Assembly: GCA_964605185.1 (NCBI GenBank)
Contig: CAZSBF010000038.1
Coordinates: 1-37,322, forward strand
Origin: JACRIM01 sp964605185
GTDB lineage: Bacteria > Planctomycetota > Phycisphaerae > UBA1845 > UTPLA1
Direction of reading: 5' to 3'
Length of the DNA: 37,322 nt
The translations under genes and the position numbers were made by a program. A model generated the notes under the pieces. The model saw only the letters and a program-made list of their open reading frames with translations. It did no database searches and was not told where the DNA came from. Of this stretch, positions 20,828-29,744 are shown in pieces. Position 1 is the stretch's first letter, and every line of letters begins with the position of its first letter.

Positions 20828-22327
20828 TTAATACCACTGGAAGCTCGGCGCGGAAATCGCCAGCGCCACGGCCTCGGCCTTTTCCGCCTTGGTGGGTATA
20901 CCCGGAAGCAAATAATCTCGAATTCGATTTCGTTCGGCGACGGTCAGCGCGCCGCCGCAGATAAGCTCATTGATCTTGTCGGCAACCTGATCGGCGGTTA
21001 CGGCGCCCGCAAGCAAAATGTCAACATCGGTCGTGATATCGGCGATGTTGTCTCTCATGAGCGCGGCGGCGAAATTCCAACGGGCGATGACCAATCCGCT
21101 CCAATGTTCCAGCTTGTCGGGGTAGCCATCGGGCGTGCCCCACTGAAACGGCTCGTGTCCGGCTGCCTGAAGCTGCTGGCGAAGCTGGCTGGTCAGCGCA
21201 TCCGGCGGACCGCCGACTTCCGCCTTGGCGGCGCGAAGAGCCGAGATGACGAGATGGAACGGCCGCTTGAGTTTGAGCGGAGACGTTGCGGGATTGGCAT
21301 TCAGGAAAAGCGTCCGCAACATGGACTTGATGTCGCCGCTGGTCGCGGTGAAGGTGGTGGCCACGCTGTTGATCAGGCTCTGCGGCGGGGAATAAGAATA
21401 GAACCGTTCGCACAGTTTCCTTGCTACAAAACTCGCCGTGCTCGGATGGGACATGATGACGTCGATGACGTGAATACCGTCCTCATAGCCGCCTCCGGCC
21501 GGAAGCGTAAGCCCGAGGACGGTCTTACTTCCCAAGTCGTGGGTCGTCAGGTCAAATCGGAACGTGCTTTTCGTCTGCGTGTTGGTCTGATCCACGGTCC
21601 AGCCCGTGAAGGCACGGGCCACTTCGACCACATCCTGCTGCGTATAGCCGCCGGAGACTCCCATGGTGTGGAGTTCCATCAGCTCGCGGGCATAGTTCTC
21701 GTTCGGATTGCCGACCACGCTATCGAAGTTGTCCAGGTATTCCAGCATGGACGGACTGCGGGCGCTGGCGATGATGAGGTCGCGGAAGTTCCCCAGGGCG
21801 TGAACGCGAATTACTTCGCGGTCATCCACCAGCTTGATCCAGGGGTTGTCCGCCTTCTTGATGTCGATGTTCAGGTGGTCGGTCCAGAACTCCACCATTC
21901 GCTCGAAGAGCTGGCGCTTGCTGTAGGTCGCATGCAGAAACGTCGACTGGCACAACTGGTTCGTCGGGATCGACGCGTTGAATCCGTGAAGGTAGTACGC
22001 GGGAGCGTTGAGAAGCGTATAAGGCGCGAGCCGTGCGTTCAGCGCACTGTCATCGATCGCCGTGTAATTGAGGTGATACTCCAGATAGCCGTGATAGCCG
22101 AGCGTGTCGGCCAGCAACTGCTCTTCCGGCGTCCAGCCCATCGTGATGCGATTGATGAGCCAACGGGTATGTGCGACCGGCGGTGCGGCACTGGATTTGG
22201 CCGCTGTTCCAAGCGCCGCCGCAGCACCGGCCAGCAGCCACTTCCGTCGGGATAATGCGCCCTCATCGGCGCGATCGCTCTCGGCGAGGCGCTCAATCCC
22301 GTTTGTAATTACTTCAAGCCAACTCAT
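20828..22327 (-). CDS. DUF1800 exported protein
   Basis: 499 residues. A Tat-like segment (Ser-Arg-Arg-Lys-Trp-Leu-Leu with an alanine-rich core) lies at about 26-48. The DUF1800 domain follows, with His-Thr-Arg-Trp-Leu-Ile-Asn-Arg-Ile-Thr-Met-Gly, Phe-Trp-Thr-Asp-His-Leu-Asn, Asn-Tyr-Ala-Arg-Glu-Leu-Met-Glu-Leu-His-Thr-Met-Gly and Val-Ala-Arg-Ala-Phe-Thr-Gly-Trp, all standard for the family, and a C-terminal Phe-Gln-Trp-Tyr. DUF1800 and DUF1501 genes travel together in many planctomycetes and proteobacteria; the pair has been linked to exported or surface functions, but no reaction is proven. The ATG at 22327 is preceded by AGGGAGAG; the open frame extends 23 more codons without a better start. 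First gene of the minus-strand operon continuing through 18599. Confidence 0.9.
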   Translation of the reverse strand: MSWLEVITNGIERLAESDRADEGALSRRKWLLAGAAAALGTAAKSSAAPPVAHTRWLINRITMGWTPEEQLLADTLGYHGYLEYHLNYTAIDDSALNARLAPYTLLNAPAYYLHGFNASIPTNQLCQSTFLHATYSKRQLFERMVEFWTDHLNIDIKKADNPWIKLVDDREVIRVHALGNFRDLIIASARSPSMLEYLDNFDSVVGNPNENYARELMELHTMGVSGGYTQQDVVEVARAFTGWTVDQTNTQTKSTFRFDLTTHDLGSKTVLGLTLPAGGGYEDGIHVIDVIMSHPSTASFVARKLCERFYSYSPPQSLINSVATTFTATSGDIKSMLRTLFLNANPATSPLKLKRPFHLVISALRAAKAEVGGPPDALTSQLRQQLQAAGHEPFQWGTPDGYPDKLEHWSGLVIARWNFAAALMRDNIADITTDVDILLAGAVTADQVADKINELICGGALTVAERNRIRDYLLPGIPTKAEKAEAVALAISAPSFQWY

Positions 22328-22528
22328 GACCGCATTCTCTCCCTGGCCGAACGCCAAAGCCCGGCGGGCGGGCGAGGCAGGATCGGGGGCGCGCAATTCA
22401 TTTGCAGCGGCTTATTGCGCAGGCTCCCTCCAGCGCGCGGAATTACCACTGATTCTAACCCGCTCGCCCCCCATATCCAAGCTAAGAGTGAATGAGTTCT
22501 TGGACGATTCTCCGGGGCGTCCCTTTTT

Positions 22529-22552
22529 GTTGCGGGTACCTAAACCCGTAAC
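22529..22552. repeat. Hairpin palindrome downstream of the thioesterase gene
   Basis: Arms GTTGCGGGT (22529-22537) and ACCCGTAAC (22544-22552) pair over nine positions with one G-T wobble and a 6-base loop. No T run follows on either strand, so it is not a classic intrinsic terminator. Its core (ACGGGT/ACCC) is similar to the REP core elsewhere in the window, but GTAG is missing. Confidence 0.5.
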
Positions 22553-22592
22553 AGGTAAGGACTTCGTGTGATTCGGCGCGGCAAGGGTGTGT

Positions 22593-22979
22593 CTATTTGC
22601 ACTTCGAAAACGGGAGGGGCCTTCGATCCGGGCCAACTGCCACAAACACGACCTCGGCCGTCGTGACGTCCACACGCTCGCAAGGCGGCTCGAACCGCTC
22701 GGCCTCCACATGCACGCGCACCCGCACGGAGGTGCGCCCGAGGTGAATCGTCTCGGTCCGAAAGCTGAGCACATCGCCGACAAAGACCGGCTGCTTGAAC
22801 TCCACTCGATCCATCGCCACGGTCACGACATGGGCACAGCCATGCCGCCGGGCCTCGATCGCCCCGGCCTGATCGACGTAGCTCAGGATTACTCCGCCAA
22901 AGATGGTCCCGTGGGCATTGGTATCGCGCGGCATCATCATGACGCGGATGGAGGGTTCGGGGCGATTGGATGAATCCAT
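22593..22979 (-). CDS. Acyl-CoA thioesterase, hotdog fold (YciA/BACH-like)
   Basis: 128 residues, one hotdog domain. Family features: Asp-Thr-Asn-Ala-His-Gly-Thr-Ile-Phe-Gly-Gly near residue 25 (the catalytic Asn/His-Gly and the start of the central helix), Val-Asp-Gln-Ala-Gly, Val-Thr-Val-Ala-Met-Asp-Arg-Val-Glu-Phe and the Phe-Val-Gly-Asp-Val-Leu-Ser turn. It should hydrolyse acyl-CoA to free acid and CoA in the cytosol. The ATG at 22979 is used; a TTG two codons upstream has better spacing from AGAGGA and is possible. No operon partner is obvious. Confidence 0.9.
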   Translation of the reverse strand: MDSSNRPEPSIRVMMMPRDTNAHGTIFGGVILSYVDQAGAIEARRHGCAHVVTVAMDRVEFKQPVFVGDVLSFRTETIHLGRTSVRVRVHVEAERFEPPCERVDVTTAEVVFVAVGPDRRPLPFSKCK

Positions 22980-23090
22980 GTGCAAGGGTTCCTCTCACAG
23001 ATAGCCGGCCAGACGATTCATGATGATAGGATGGGATCAACGCCCTGCCAACGAATTGGGCCGTCCACTTCACTCGAGCTTAGGGCAACC

Positions 23091-24980
23091 CTACGGGCAG
23101 TTCGTGACATTTATTAATTGTTGAACAAACGGCGGTATGTCTTCCGGCGAGAGCATCCCGTCGCGGTTCAGGTCGGCACGGCAGAAAGCGAGGAACTCGG
23201 CCCCAGCGCAAGAGGGTTGGTTGACGAGCGTTTCGACGAACATCCGGATGTCGGCCCCGTTGAACTTTCCGTCGCCGGTGAAGTCGCAGTGGTCGCATTC
23301 GCAGAAATCCGAGACCCCATTGAAATTGCAATCATTTAATGATGAGTCGCACAGATCAGCGATGCCATTAAGGTTACAATCTTGTGTGACCCGGCCCCAC
23401 CAAAGGCCCCATCTCGTAACCAATGGCGGATTTGGAAAGAACCCGGGATTTGTCGGCCCTACGTATTCCTGGATCGTCCAAAACCCACGATCATCAACAG
23501 GATCGACGACAGTCGCGCTGTAATAACCCCACGGTGATACCGAGCCGAAATATGGAATGAAGGGGCGCAAAGACGGGCGAATCGTCTGGATCGGTGCAAT
23601 TGTGCTGGGGGGATCACTTGACAATCGAGTAGTAAACGCTGCTTCGGGGCACCGTACTGCGTCGCTTCGCGTCATGCCAATGCAGACATCATTCGCACAG
23701 TTCACGGCAATGCTAGGGCTCATGTACCCGGAACCCGGGCCACCATCAATCACACCGCTTTGAACGAGTGGATCTGGCATCGCGTCGGGATTGATCTCAT
23801 ACCAGAAGGTTGAGACGCGGTCCGGTGTCCCTGTCGCCGGGAGCCAGGCATGATGCGTGGCCCAAATCCGACCATTTCGAAAGACTACACCGGCTGCTAC
23901 TCGCGCTCCAAGTAGGCCGAGTGGTTGCGTCGCGCCGCAGTTTGCCCCGCTATAATTCTTGTAGTTAAAGACGTTGTGGACCCGAAATAGCCCTGTGTCT
24001 GGGTATTCGGAGCCTGGCGCGACCGACCACATAGGTGCCGGGCCGGTCCCGCTGACTTTGGAGAGCCGGATCAAGTTCGTGTCATCATTCGGATCAAGAC
24101 CAAGCAGGTTGACGATCCACAACGTCGGCTCCGATGCATCAAACGTCACGCACGGCTGCAGCGAGGCCTCCCCAATCGTCGTGTTGCCATCGAAGCCCGC
24201 CGGAAAAACTGTTACCGTCAACGAACCACCGGCAAGAGCCGAAAACTTATCAATTACCCACATCTTGGGCCCTTGAAACGCCGGATTGAAAATATCGGCC
24301 GTCACCGCGATCCATGTGTTGTTGTAACCGAGACACGGAAAACTCTCGGCTCCCGAGTTGGGCAGTGAATAGAACGTCCATGCACCCAATGGGTTATCCG
24401 ATGAACTAATCGCAAATCCAGTTGCGGTGGATACACGAGCGGATGCCAACCATCTGCCTGACATCGGGTCAAACAATATTCGTTGTGTAAATGGCACGCT
24501 GCCGATCGTTGACCAAAAAGAAGCCAACGATATGGAACTAAGAATTGTTCCAGATTTGTCATGCACTCGAAAATCGGTCTTCGGCATCGTTACAACATGG
24601 TTCGGCCCCACGGCGCCCATCGGATAGGGTGGATTGTCGGTTCCGGTCTGCGCTTCGAATCCGTAGGCCAACGCCGCTTCGCCCGGACACGGCGAACATG
24701 CGGAGCGCTGTGTACCTGCATTACCTGCATCCAATCCGATTGAAAAACGCTCCGCCGACTGGTCGCGAACGGCCTTGGAATTAACAAACGACGGAATCGC
24801 CATCAGCGGCTGAATCGGCGATGGGCCAATTGTTGTCCCCCTCGCGCGCAGCGCCTCATCGGCCGCCACCATCTCGGCCCAGGTCCGAATGCCCGCGGGC
24901 TGTACCGTCACCTGCTCGGACGAAAACGCCTCAACCGAGATGAACAGAAGGAAAATGGCATATGCAAGTCGAAAGCCCAT
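23091..24980 (-). CDS. Exported protein with dockerin-like tail
   Basis: 629 residues. Signal peptide about 1-20 (Met-Gly-Phe-Arg start, cut near Ala-Phe-Ser-Ser). The large middle part has strands such as Val-Gly-Pro-Asn-His-Val-Val, Asp-Pro-Met-Ser-Gly-Arg-Trp and Ser-Asp-Asn-Pro-Leu-Gly-Ala-Trp, the pattern of planctomycete and actinobacterial proteins with a predicted beta-propeller. Toward the end two Asp-Cys-Asn-x-Asn-Gly-x-x-Asp repeats precede two dockerin-like loops (Asp-Phe-Thr-Gly-Asp-Gly-Lys and Asp-Leu-Asn-Arg-Asp-Gly-Met), each followed by Asp-Ile-x-x-Phe-Val. The ATG at 24980 has GGTGAAGG upstream and a -10 box 35 bp away; the frame open above it to 25376 is not protein-like. 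Binding partner unknown. Confidence 0.88.
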   Translation of the reverse strand: MGFRLAYAIFLLFISVEAFSSEQVTVQPAGIRTWAEMVAADEALRARGTTIGPSPIQPLMAIPSFVNSKAVRDQSAERFSIGLDAGNAGTQRSACSPCPGEAALAYGFEAQTGTDNPPYPMGAVGPNHVVTMPKTDFRVHDKSGTILSSISLASFWSTIGSVPFTQRILFDPMSGRWLASARVSTATGFAISSSDNPLGAWTFYSLPNSGAESFPCLGYNNTWIAVTADIFNPAFQGPKMWVIDKFSALAGGSLTVTVFPAGFDGNTTIGEASLQPCVTFDASEPTLWIVNLLGLDPNDDTNLIRLSKVSGTGPAPMWSVAPGSEYPDTGLFRVHNVFNYKNYSGANCGATQPLGLLGARVAAGVVFRNGRIWATHHAWLPATGTPDRVSTFWYEINPDAMPDPLVQSGVIDGGPGSGYMSPSIAVNCANDVCIGMTRSDAVRCPEAAFTTRLSSDPPSTIAPIQTIRPSLRPFIPYFGSVSPWGYYSATVVDPVDDRGFWTIQEYVGPTNPGFFPNPPLVTRWGLWWGRVTQDCNLNGIADLCDSSLNDCNFNGVSDFCECDHCDFTGDGKFNGADIRMFVETLVNQPSCAGAEFLAFCRADLNRDGMLSPEDIPPFVQQLINVTNCP

Positions 24981-25014
24981 CGGACGACCTTCACCCCCCG
25001 GACCGTATCCAGCG

Positions 25015-25020
25015 ATTATA
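25015..25020 (-). promoter_or_regulatory. Perfect -10 box for the dockerin-tailed gene
   Basis: TATAAT on the minus strand (25020-25015) with no good -35 at 16-18 bp. A start near 25008 would leave a 28-nt leader containing the ribosome binding site, which supports the ATG at 24980. Confidence 0.4.
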
Positions 25021-25242
25021 CCTGTTTTAACGGTTCTCTGATCCGAAAATACGGCCGATTCTGCGCCGATTGGCGTCACGAATCGCCTGGTGCAACGCCG
25101 ATTCCGTCTGCCACGGTACTGGCGACTTCGGATCGAGCGGTTATCATATTTTTGACCAATCGCCGTTGCCAAATCGGGTGCCGGATGGCGTTTCGGCGCC
25201 TGTCGGCCGGCGGCGCATGCGACCGCTTTAGGAATCGAAATC

Positions 25243-25629
25243 ATGAAGATGCCCAATTTTCGTTTGTCGGAGACGCAGGCCACGGCCTCGATGATTGTCG
25301 GTGTGCTTGGGTTGGCCAGCCTGGCGGCCCTTTGCATGGTGGTGCTGAAGAACTTCAACACCCAGACCTGGACCATCCTCTACAGCGAGATCAGCCAGTT
25401 CGGGAAGTTTCGCAAGATTCTCGTCTTCCTCTTCACCGCCATCACCGTCGTGCTTGGCTGTGTGTCGCTGGCCATGGGCTTTTCCAGCCTTGGCCAGAAG
25501 AAGAACACCAAGCAGGGGCGATCGTTCATGGGCATGGCCATTGGCGGCGTCGCCATCGCCATCGCGCCGGTTCTGCTCGTTCTTTGGATGCAGCGATCCG
25601 AGGCCGTGATCACTAAGCTCGCCGACTGA
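25243..25629 (+). CDS. Small membrane protein, hypothetical
   Basis: 128 residues with three hydrophobic segments at about 16-36, 59-80 and 97-115, separated by short polar loops (one is Gly-Gln-Lys-Lys-Asn-Thr-Lys-Gln). The final segment is followed by a short charged tail. I recognise no family. AGGA lies nine bases before the ATG at 25243. The next gene (25721) also encodes a small membrane protein on the same strand 91 nt later, so the two may form a unit. Confidence 0.75.
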   Translation: MKMPNFRLSETQATASMIVGVLGLASLAALCMVVLKNFNTQTWTILYSEISQFGKFRKILVFLFTAITVVLGCVSLAMGFSSLGQKKNTKQGRSFMGMAIGGVAIAIAPVLLVLWMQRSEAVITKLAD

Positions 25630-25720
25630 GCAATCATCAGGGGCAAATTCGTAGCGCCGGAATCATTCCCTTATCGGGCACTCGCAATCCGCGTGAACCG
25701 GCCGCATCGAACACGCTTGA

Positions 25721-26035
25721 ATGACTGGCACCATGCAACAACTGCTCAACATCCTGATTCCGGGCGCGGGGCTGATCGTCCGATGCCGCGAGTGGCTTGG
25801 TTTCTCGTTGGCACTCATCTTCGCGATCTGCGGAAACATCGCCGTGGCCGGTTGGCTCATTGCCCCCGAGGCATTCCCCGGCTGGTTCACCTGGCTGGCG
25901 ACGACGCTCACCGTCTTTGCGTGGTGCCTCGCGCAGGTGCTGTTCTGGAAGCAGGGCGCAGCGCTGGTGCGGCTGCACGCCGAGCGCGAGCGGGCCGACG
26001 CACCGTCCGAAACAGCCGGCGCCCTTCGCGCGTAG
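25721..26035 (+). CDS. Small membrane protein, hypothetical
   Basis: 104 residues. A first hydrophobic stretch (about 6-20) holds Pro-Gly-Ala-Gly-Leu, then helices at about 26-46 and 57-75, and a charged C-terminal tail rich in Arg, Glu and Ala. The start may be ATG 25721 or ATG 25733; neither has a clear ribosome binding site. The early Ile-Pro-Gly-Ala-Gly-Leu resembles small planctomycete membrane proteins with an N-terminal Pro-Gly-x-Gly-Gln turn, but I cannot name a family. Confidence 0.65.
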   Translation: MTGTMQQLLNILIPGAGLIVRCREWLGFSLALIFAICGNIAVAGWLIAPEAFPGWFTWLATTLTVFAWCLAQVLFWKQGAALVRLHAERERADAPSETAGALRA

Positions 26036-26441
26036 CGCCCATCCCTCCCATTCCACACGTCGCATTCATTCTCGGAATGCTCCCTTTTTGAGGTTGGATA
26101 ACTCGTTTGTGGCGGCGCGGTTCCGCCTTCATGGTCGCGCATCCTTTACCGATAGAGTGCTCCGGGCAAACGTGCCAAGTCCCGGTGGCCGCGTGTGTTG
26201 CGGCGTTATCGGGGCGTGACTAAGATGGGGACCGTGGAGCAACACCTTCGATCCACACGTGGAGTTGTGCGTCCCAGCGGCGCATGACAACCGATTCGCC
26301 TGCGAAGCGTCGCCGACTTAGGTCGGACGAAGGCGCTACAATCGAGCGGACCGGTCAACAACGATTGGCGGCGTCATCCGCGTTCATCAAGCGAACCGGA
26401 GAGCGGTCGCGGGGCATTGCCGATCGACGAAAGGACCAACC
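26036..26441. other. Gene-free stretch upstream of clpC
   Basis: These 406 bases hold no protein-like frame. TACAAT at 26337-26342 could be a -10 element for clpC, but the -35 region is poor. A small 5-bp palindrome (CCGAC/GTCGG, about 26313-26326) lies just before it. I looked for a CIRCE element or a clear CtsR-type repeat, as expected for some clpC genes, and found none. AAAGGA six bases before the clpC ATG is a good ribosome binding site. Confidence 0.45.
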
Positions 26442-28976
26442 ATGTTCGAACGATTCACCGACCGAGCTCGAAAAGTCATGGCGCTGGCCAATCAGGAGGC
26501 CCAGCGGTTCAACCATGAATACATCGGGACTGAGCACATCCTGCTCGGCCTCGTTAAGGAAGGCAGCGGCGTCGGCGCGAACGTTTTGAAAAACCTCGAC
26601 GTGGACCTGCGCAAAGTGCGCATGGAAGTGGAAAAGCTCGTCAAGAGCGGCCCCGACATGGTCACCATGGGCAAGCTCCCGCAGACCCCCCGCGCCAAGA
26701 AGGTCATCGAATACGCCATCGAAGAGGCCCGAAACCTCAATCACAATTACGTCGGCACCGAGCACCTGCTGCTCGGCCTGCTCCGCGAACAAGACGGCGT
26801 CGCGGCGCAAGTGCTGATGAACCTCGGCATCAAGCTTGAAGAAGTCCGCGAGGAAGTGCTCAACCTCCTCGGCGCCGGCGCGGAGACCGAAGAAACCGCG
26901 TCCGCCGGCGGCGGCGGTGGTGGCGGCGGCGCACCGGAGGGCAACCGCAAGGGTTCGCGCTCCAAGACGCCGGCCCTCGACTCCTTCGGCCGCGACCTCA
27001 CCGAAATGGCCAAGCAGGGCAAGCTGGACCCGGTCATCGGCCGTGACAGCGAAATCGAGCGACTGCTCGTCGTGCTCTGCCGTCGCTACAAGAACAACCC
27101 CGTGCTCCTCGGCGAAGCGGGCGTCGGCAAGACGGCCATCGTCGAAGGACTTGCTCAGCGGATCGTCGCCAACGACGTGCCCGAGCTGCTGGCCGACAAG
27201 CGAATCGTCGTGCTCGACCTCGCCATGATGGTCGCCGGCACGAAGTATCGCGGTCAGTTTGAAGAACGCATCAAGGCGGTCATGAACGAAGTCCGCCGGG
27301 CGCGCAACGTCATCCTCTTTATTGACGAACTCCACACCCTCGTCGGCGCGGGCGGCGCGGAAGGCGCGATCGACGCGTCGAACGTGCTCAAGCCTGCCCT
27401 GTCGCGCGGCGAGATTCAGTGCGTCGGCGCGACCACGCTCGACGAATACCGCAAGTACATTGAGAAGGACGGCGCGTTGGAGCGCCGCTTCCAGCAGATC
27501 ATCGTCGAACCACCCAGTCGCGAGGAGACCGTGCAGATCCTCAAGGGCCTGCGCGATCGCTACGAGGCGCACCACCGCGTGCAGATCACCGATGATTCGC
27601 TCGTCGCCGCGGTCGAGCTTTCGACCCGTTACATCCCGTCACGTGTGTTGCCCGACAAGGCCATCGACGTCATCGACGAGGCCGGTGCCCGCGTCCGCCT
27701 CAAGGCCATGACCAAGCCGATCGAGTTGACCCAGCTTGAAGAAGAAATCAAGCGGCTCAACGGCGAGAAGGATGAATCCGTCAAAAACGCCGACTATGAG
27801 CGGGCCGCGCACCTGCGCGACAAGGCCCTCAAGCTCGGCGAAGACAAAGACAAGATGGACAAGGACTGGCACGAACGCCGAAACGAGATCGACGGCGTGG
27901 TTGATGCCGAGGTCATTGCCGAGGTTGTCAGCAAGATGACCGGCGTGCCCCTCACGCGACTTGAGAAGGAAGAGGCCGACCGCCTGCTGGAGCTGGAGAT
28001 CGAGCTTCAGAAGAAGGTCATCAGCCAGGCCGAGGCCATCAGCGCCGTCGCCCGCAGCGTTCGACGCTCGCGCAGCGGCCTGAAGGATCCGAACCGCCCG
28101 ATGGGCAGCTTCATCTTCATCGGCCCGTCCGGCGTCGGAAAGACGCTGCTGGCCAAGAGCCTCGCCGAATTCATGTTCGGCTCGGAAGAAGCGCTCATCA
28201 CCATCGACATGTCGGAATACATGGAGAAGCACAACGTCAGCCGGCTCATCGGCGCCCCGCCGGGCTATGTCGGCTACGAGGAAGGCGGCCAGCTCACCGA
28301 GCGAATTCGACGCCGGCCGTATGCCGTCGTGCTGCTCGACGAAATCGAAAAGGCCCACCCCGACTGCTTCAACATGCTGTTGCAGATCATGGAAGAAGGC
28401 CGCCTGACCGACTCCTTCGGCCGGCACGTCGACTTCCGCAACGTCGTGTTGATCATGACGAGCAACATCGGCGCCGACAAGATCACGCACCAGTCCACCT
28501 TCGGCTTCGAGAAGCGCGATGAAAACCTGACCTATGAGAAGATGCGAAACACGCTCAAGGTCGAGCTGGAGAACTACTTCCGGCCCGAATTCCTCAACCG
28601 CGTGGATGAAGTTGTCGTCTTCCACAAGCTGAACCACAAGGACCTGACGCGCATCGTCGAACTTGAGATCAGCAAGGTCGGAAAGCGCCTGAAGGAGAAG
28701 GGCCTGACGCTGGAACTGTCCACCGAGGCCAAGGAATTCCTGCTTGAGCGCGGCACCGATGAAAAGTTCGGCGCCCGCCCGCTCCGCCGGTCCATCGAGC
28801 AATTGCTGGAGGATCCGCTCAGCGAAAGCATGCTTCGCGGCCTGTTCCGCGGGAAAGCCCGATTGGTCTGCGTGGTGAAAGATGTCGACGGCGAGAAAAA
28901 GCTCGACTTCGAGGCCCATGCCGCCACTCCGCCGCCCGAGCCGGCGCTGGCCGTCGTCGCCACTCAGTCAACCTGA
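26442..28976 (+). CDS. clpC: ATP-dependent Clp protease ATP-binding subunit ClpC
   Basis: 844 residues, a Hsp100 unfoldase that feeds proteins to ClpP. Order: double Clp_N repeat (about 1-145, each with Gly-Thr-Glu-His-Leu/Ile-Leu-Leu-Gly-Leu), a glycine-rich linker (156-163), AAA+ D1 with Walker A GEAGVGKT (224-231) and Walker B around Leu-Phe-Ile-Asp-Glu-Leu-His (292-298), a UVR-like middle segment (about 440-465, Asp-Tyr-Glu-Arg-Ala-Ala-x-Leu-Arg-Asp) that marks ClpC rather than ClpA or ClpB, and D2 with Walker A GPSGVGKT (561-568) and Leu-Leu-Asp-Glu-Ile-Glu-Lys-Ala. A Thr-Phe-Gly-Phe in D2 fits the ClpP-docking loop. A strong terminator follows. No mcsAB or ctsR genes lie nearby. Confidence 0.97.
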   Translation: MFERFTDRARKVMALANQEAQRFNHEYIGTEHILLGLVKEGSGVGANVLKNLDVDLRKVRMEVEKLVKSGPDMVTMGKLPQTPRAKKVIEYAIEEARNLNHNYVGTEHLLLGLLREQDGVAAQVLMNLGIKLEEVREEVLNLLGAGAETEETASAGGGGGGGGAPEGNRKGSRSKTPALDSFGRDLTEMAKQGKLDPVIGRDSEIERLLVVLCRRYKNNPVLLGEAGVGKTAIVEGLAQRIVANDVPELLADKRIVVLDLAMMVAGTKYRGQFEERIKAVMNEVRRARNVILFIDELHTLVGAGGAEGAIDASNVLKPALSRGEIQCVGATTLDEYRKYIEKDGALERRFQQIIVEPPSREETVQILKGLRDRYEAHHRVQITDDSLVAAVELSTRYIPSRVLPDKAIDVIDEAGARVRLKAMTKPIELTQLEEEIKRLNGEKDESVKNADYERAAHLRDKALKLGEDKDKMDKDWHERRNEIDGVVDAEVIAEVVSKMTGVPLTRLEKEEADRLLELEIELQKKVISQAEAISAVARSVRRSRSGLKDPNRPMGSFIFIGPSGVGKTLLAKSLAEFMFGSEEALITIDMSEYMEKHNVSRLIGAPPGYVGYEEGGQLTERIRRRPYAVVLLDEIEKAHPDCFNMLLQIMEEGRLTDSFGRHVDFRNVVLIMTSNIGADKITHQSTFGFEKRDENLTYEKMRNTLKVELENYFRPEFLNRVDEVVVFHKLNHKDLTRIVELEISKVGKRLKEKGLTLELSTEAKEFLLERGTDEKFGARPLRRSIEQLLEDPLSESMLRGLFRGKARLVCVVKDVDGEKKLDFEAHAATPPPEPALAVVATQST

Positions 28977-29003
28977 TCGGCGAATGTGAAGAAAACGTCT
29001 GTA

Positions 29004-29037
29004 AGGCCCGGGTATTGCGATGCCCGGGCCTTTTTTT
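29004..29037 (+). terminator. Intrinsic terminator after clpC
   Basis: Arms AGGCCCGGG (29004-29012) and CCCGGGCCT (29023-29031) with a 10-base loop, followed directly by seven T (29031-29037). Confidence 0.92.
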
Positions 29038-29111
29038 GTCCCTTGTTTACGTTTCTTGACGGGAGGAATCTCACAGCGTCCCGGGTCGTGAAAAACACCC
29101 CTGAACTCCGT

Positions 29112-29117
29112 TATAAT
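29112..29117 (+). promoter_or_regulatory. Perfect -10 box before the pseudopilin gene
   Basis: TATAAT, with only a weak -35. A start near 29124 leaves about 20 nt before the TTG at 29145 and would contain its GGAG (29133-29136); the GTG at 29127 would be almost leaderless. Confidence 0.45.
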
Positions 29118-29144
29118 CCTCGGGAAGTGAGTGGAGTTCAGGTC

Positions 29145-29735
29145 TTGTCTCGCAAACGCGCATTTACATTGCTTGAGTTGTTGATCGTCATCGTGATCAT
29201 CGCGGGGCTTCTCGCGATTCTCATGCCGGCGATGGCGGGCGTGCGCTCGCGCGGACGACTCACCGCGTGCGCGGCGAATCTGCGGCAACTCGGCATGGGC
29301 GTCCGGTCCTACATCGGGGACAACGCCGACATCCTTCCGTTTGCGTCGTACATGCCGTCGCTCAGCCCTTCGCCGGTGCCGGGCACAACGCCGATCTATC
29401 TTTCCGAGCTTCTCGCCCCCCACCTGAACATGAACCCCGACGAAACGTCGAAGGCGTTTGCATGCACGCTGGATGCCGGCAACGAGCGCGAGGCCCCGAA
29501 CCAGGGCAAGCCGTACTTCGTCACCGAGAAGTCGAGCTACGAATTCCGCCTCGGTCTCGGCGGCATTTCGATTGCAGAGTATGTCAAACGCCGCCGCGAG
29601 TTCCGCGGGACAGCGCCGAATGAAAACGAAATTTGGCTCATGCGTGATTACGGTAATTTTCATGCGATGGGCGGCACGCAAGGTTCCCGGCGATACCTGT
29701 ATTACGACGGGCGCGTGACGGACTTCGAAAACTAG
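29145..29735 (+). CDS. Type II/IV pseudopilin-like protein with prepilin leader
   Basis: 196 residues. A short basic leader (Ser-Arg-Lys-Arg-Ala) precedes Phe-Thr-Leu-Leu-Glu-Leu-Leu-Ile-Val-Ile, the class III prepilin peptidase site with the conserved Glu at position 5 after the cut. The hydrophobic helix ends in Met-Pro-Ala-Met. The remainder contains Leu-Arg-Gln-Leu-Gly-Met-Gly-Val and ends with a His, then Tyr-Leu-Tyr-Tyr-Asp-Gly-Arg-Val, like the H-x9-DG domain proteins (DUF1559) that are highly expanded in planctomycetes. The TTG at 29145 is chosen (GGAG eight bases upstream, -10 box before it); a GTG at 29127 or a far upstream ATG at 28986, inside the clpC terminator region, are less likely. 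The lipoprotein gene follows after 9 nt. Confidence 0.88.
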   Translation: MSRKRAFTLLELLIVIVIIAGLLAILMPAMAGVRSRGRLTACAANLRQLGMGVRSYIGDNADILPFASYMPSLSPSPVPGTTPIYLSELLAPHLNMNPDETSKAFACTLDAGNEREAPNQGKPYFVTEKSSYEFRLGLGGISIAEYVKRRREFRGTAPNENEIWLMRDYGNFHAMGGTQGSRRYLYYDGRVTDFEN

Positions 29736-29744
29736 GAGCGAGCC

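Noticed and set aside
21104..22255. 383-codon plus-strand frame opposite DUF1800
   Set aside because: Antisense shadow with no domain; DUF1800 motifs are clear on the minus strand.
26140..26160. GAGTGCT upstream of clpC as a possible CIRCE half-site
   Set aside because: The inverted partner at 9-bp spacing is missing.
26908..26931. GGC-rich tandem run in clpC
   Set aside because: Codes for a glycine linker between the N-domain and the first AAA+ domain; ordinary low complexity.
26355..28919. Two long minus-strand open frames (406 and 426 codons) opposite clpC
   Set aside because: They are shadows of GC-rich codon use in clpC; their translations lack recognisable domains, and the plus strand is an unmistakable ClpC.
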